Below, in pieces: positions 14,075-15,218 of a stretch of 15,218 nt of DNA. The stretch's first letter is position 1, and each line of letters starts with the position of its first letter. The position numbers were made by a program, and so were the translations under genes. This DNA is from Schizochytrium sp. CCTCC M209059 (Eukaryota > Sar > Bigyra > Thraustochytrida > Thraustochytriidae), in NCBI GenBank assembly GCA_000818945.1, contig KN805396.1, positions 299,834-315,051 of the forward strand, read 5' to 3'. The notes under the pieces are model-generated. The model saw only the letters and a list, made by a program, of their open reading frames with translations, did not search any database and had not been told where the DNA came from.

Positions 14075-14566
14075 TTCCGAAGAGTATTACAGGCAAGTAC
14101 TGAGCGGCAGCGGGCGTCACGACCTATGGATTGCCCGATAATCAATTTTCCTCCGTAGACTTTGGATACATAGGGAAAAGTGTCTTTGCGGCATTGACAA
14201 TTGCAACGACGACGAAAACGACCGGCCTTCTTCTGTTTTGTTTTTTTATGGGCAATGTGTCGAGATTATCGTAGTTAATATGGCGTAGCCGTTCCGAATT
14301 CTTGTCAGCTTGGCTTTTTGCCTCGTATCGTCTTTCCATTTTATGCACTAAATGTACTACGTTTATGTCTGTGGGACCAATAGCTTAGCTTCTACCACCC
14401 ATCAAGGCTCTGTCTTTTCGCCTCTTTTGTAATTTTTTTCTTGGTCCATCATCTTACTCTGCCCAGCCACCGGTGGCGAATCAACCACTGGCTCGCATGG
14501 GCATCATGATTGCTGTGGGCAAAACGGACAAAACGCAATCGGCCAAGGTAGGCTTTCCTACGCAAC
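14075..14566. other. 3' flank between the membrane-protein gene and the satellite
   Basis: 492 bp of AT-richer sequence with several T runs (for example about 14237-14248 and 14432-14440) that should include the 3'UTR of the membrane-protein gene. No AATAAA, RNA gene or convincing frame was found; a 68-codon minus-strand frame (14142-14348) has no recognisable features. Confidence 0.6.
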
Positions 14567-15218
14567 AGCAAAGCAAAGCAAAGCAAAGCAAAGCAAAGCA
14601 AAGCAAAGCAAAGCAAAGCAAAGCAAAGCAAAGCAAAGCAAAGCAAAGCAAAGCAAAGCAAAGCAAAGCAAAGCAAAGCAAAGCAAAGCAAAGCAAAGCA
14701 AAGCAAAGCAAAGCAAAGCAAAGCAAAGCAAAGCAAAGCAAAGCAAAGCAAAGCAAAGCAAAGCAAAGCAAAGCAAAGCAAAGCAAAGCAAAGCAAAGCA
14801 AAGCAAAGCAAAGCAAAGCAAAGCAAAGCAAAGCAAAGCAAAGCAAAGCAAAGCAAAGCAAAGCAAAGCAAAGCAAAGCAAAGCAAAGCAAAGCAAAGCA
14901 AAGCAAAGCAAAGCAAAGCAAAGCAAAGCAAAGCAAAGCAAAGCAAAGCAAAGCAAAGCAAAGCAAAGCAAAGCAAAGCAAAGCAAAGCAAAGCAAAGCA
15001 AAGCAAAGCAAAGCAAAGCAAAGCAAAGCAAAGCAAAGCAAAGCAAAGCAAAGCAAAGCAAAGCAAAGCAAAGCAAAGCAAAGCAAAGCAAAGCAAAGCA
15101 AAGCAAAGCAAAGCAAAGCAAAGCAAAGCAAAGCAAAGCAAAGCAAAGCAAAGCAAAGCAAAGCAAAGCAAAGCAAAGCAAAGCAAAGCAAAGCAAAGCA
15201 AAGCAAAGCAAAGCAAAG
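14567..15218 (+). repeat. Perfect AGCAA pentanucleotide satellite, about 130 copies
   Basis: 652 bp of uninterrupted AGCAA (equivalently AAGCA; TGCTT on the other strand) from 14567 to the window edge, with no base change visible in any line. The unit contains no stop in any frame, which produces long spurious open frames (LLCFA repeats on the minus strand). The flank at 14561-14566 is non-repeat. True length is unknown because it runs off the edge. Confidence 0.97.

Noticed and set aside
14449..15216. Long minus-strand frames encoding (LLCFA)n
   Set aside because: They are the AGCAA satellite read through; the 5-bp unit has no stop in any frame on either strand, so openness is not evidence of coding.
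1..15218. CRISPR array, insertion sequence, or bacterial operon
   Set aside because: The tandem arrays have no spacers, no transposase or terminal inverted repeats were seen, and gene content and splice signals are eukaryotic.

Overview
This window looks like nuclear DNA of a single-celled eukaryote. The reasons are a histone N-terminal acetyltransferase of the NatD family, a coiled-coil protein with a dynein-adaptor-like CC1 box, a KEN box with proline-directed kinase sites, a canonical AATAAA signal, and GT-AG intron signals. There are no operons or Shine-Dalgarno sites. Long, GC-rich and almost intronless genes in a compact layout with small introns (about 100 nt) fit a stramenopile, for example a thraustochytrid. 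That placement is inference from style, not from a marker gene.

Layout: six protein genes. (1) 2-1957 (+), 5'-truncated: an Ala/Pro/Lys repeat protein with a basic C-terminus holding three S/T-P-x-R sites and a KEN box. (2) 2534-4570 (-): a coiled-coil protein with an AAKIG CC1-box-like motif as in TRAK/HAP1-type adaptors. (3) 4725-6386 (+): a 12-helix MFS transporter, divergent from gene 2 across a 154-bp shared promoter with a GA tract and three AGAGACCTA copies. (4) 6940-8673 (+): a NatD/NAA40-like acetyltransferase continuous with C-terminal ankyrin repeats, the most unusual gene here. (5) 9971-11791 (+): a ribonuclease-inhibitor-type LRR protein resembling LRRC74, with a long disordered acidic/Ser-rich N-terminus. 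(6) 12386-14074 (+): a multi-pass membrane protein of unrecognised family, probably with one 96-nt in-frame intron near its 3' end. Genes 1 and 2 converge; genes 3 to 6 are in tandem.

The gaps between genes carry no convincing extra genes. They hold candidate 5'UTR introns ahead of genes 5 and 6, short uORFs ahead of gene 6, purine tracts, microsatellites and a short hairpin. The right end (14567-15218) is a perfect AGCAA pentanucleotide satellite of about 130 copies running off the edge. Its fully open reading frames are an artefact of a repeat without stop codons.

I see no evidence that the genes form one pathway; they look like independent housekeeping or lineage-specific genes. The best candidate for something undescribed is the NatD-ankyrin fusion, followed by the putative dynein adaptor.
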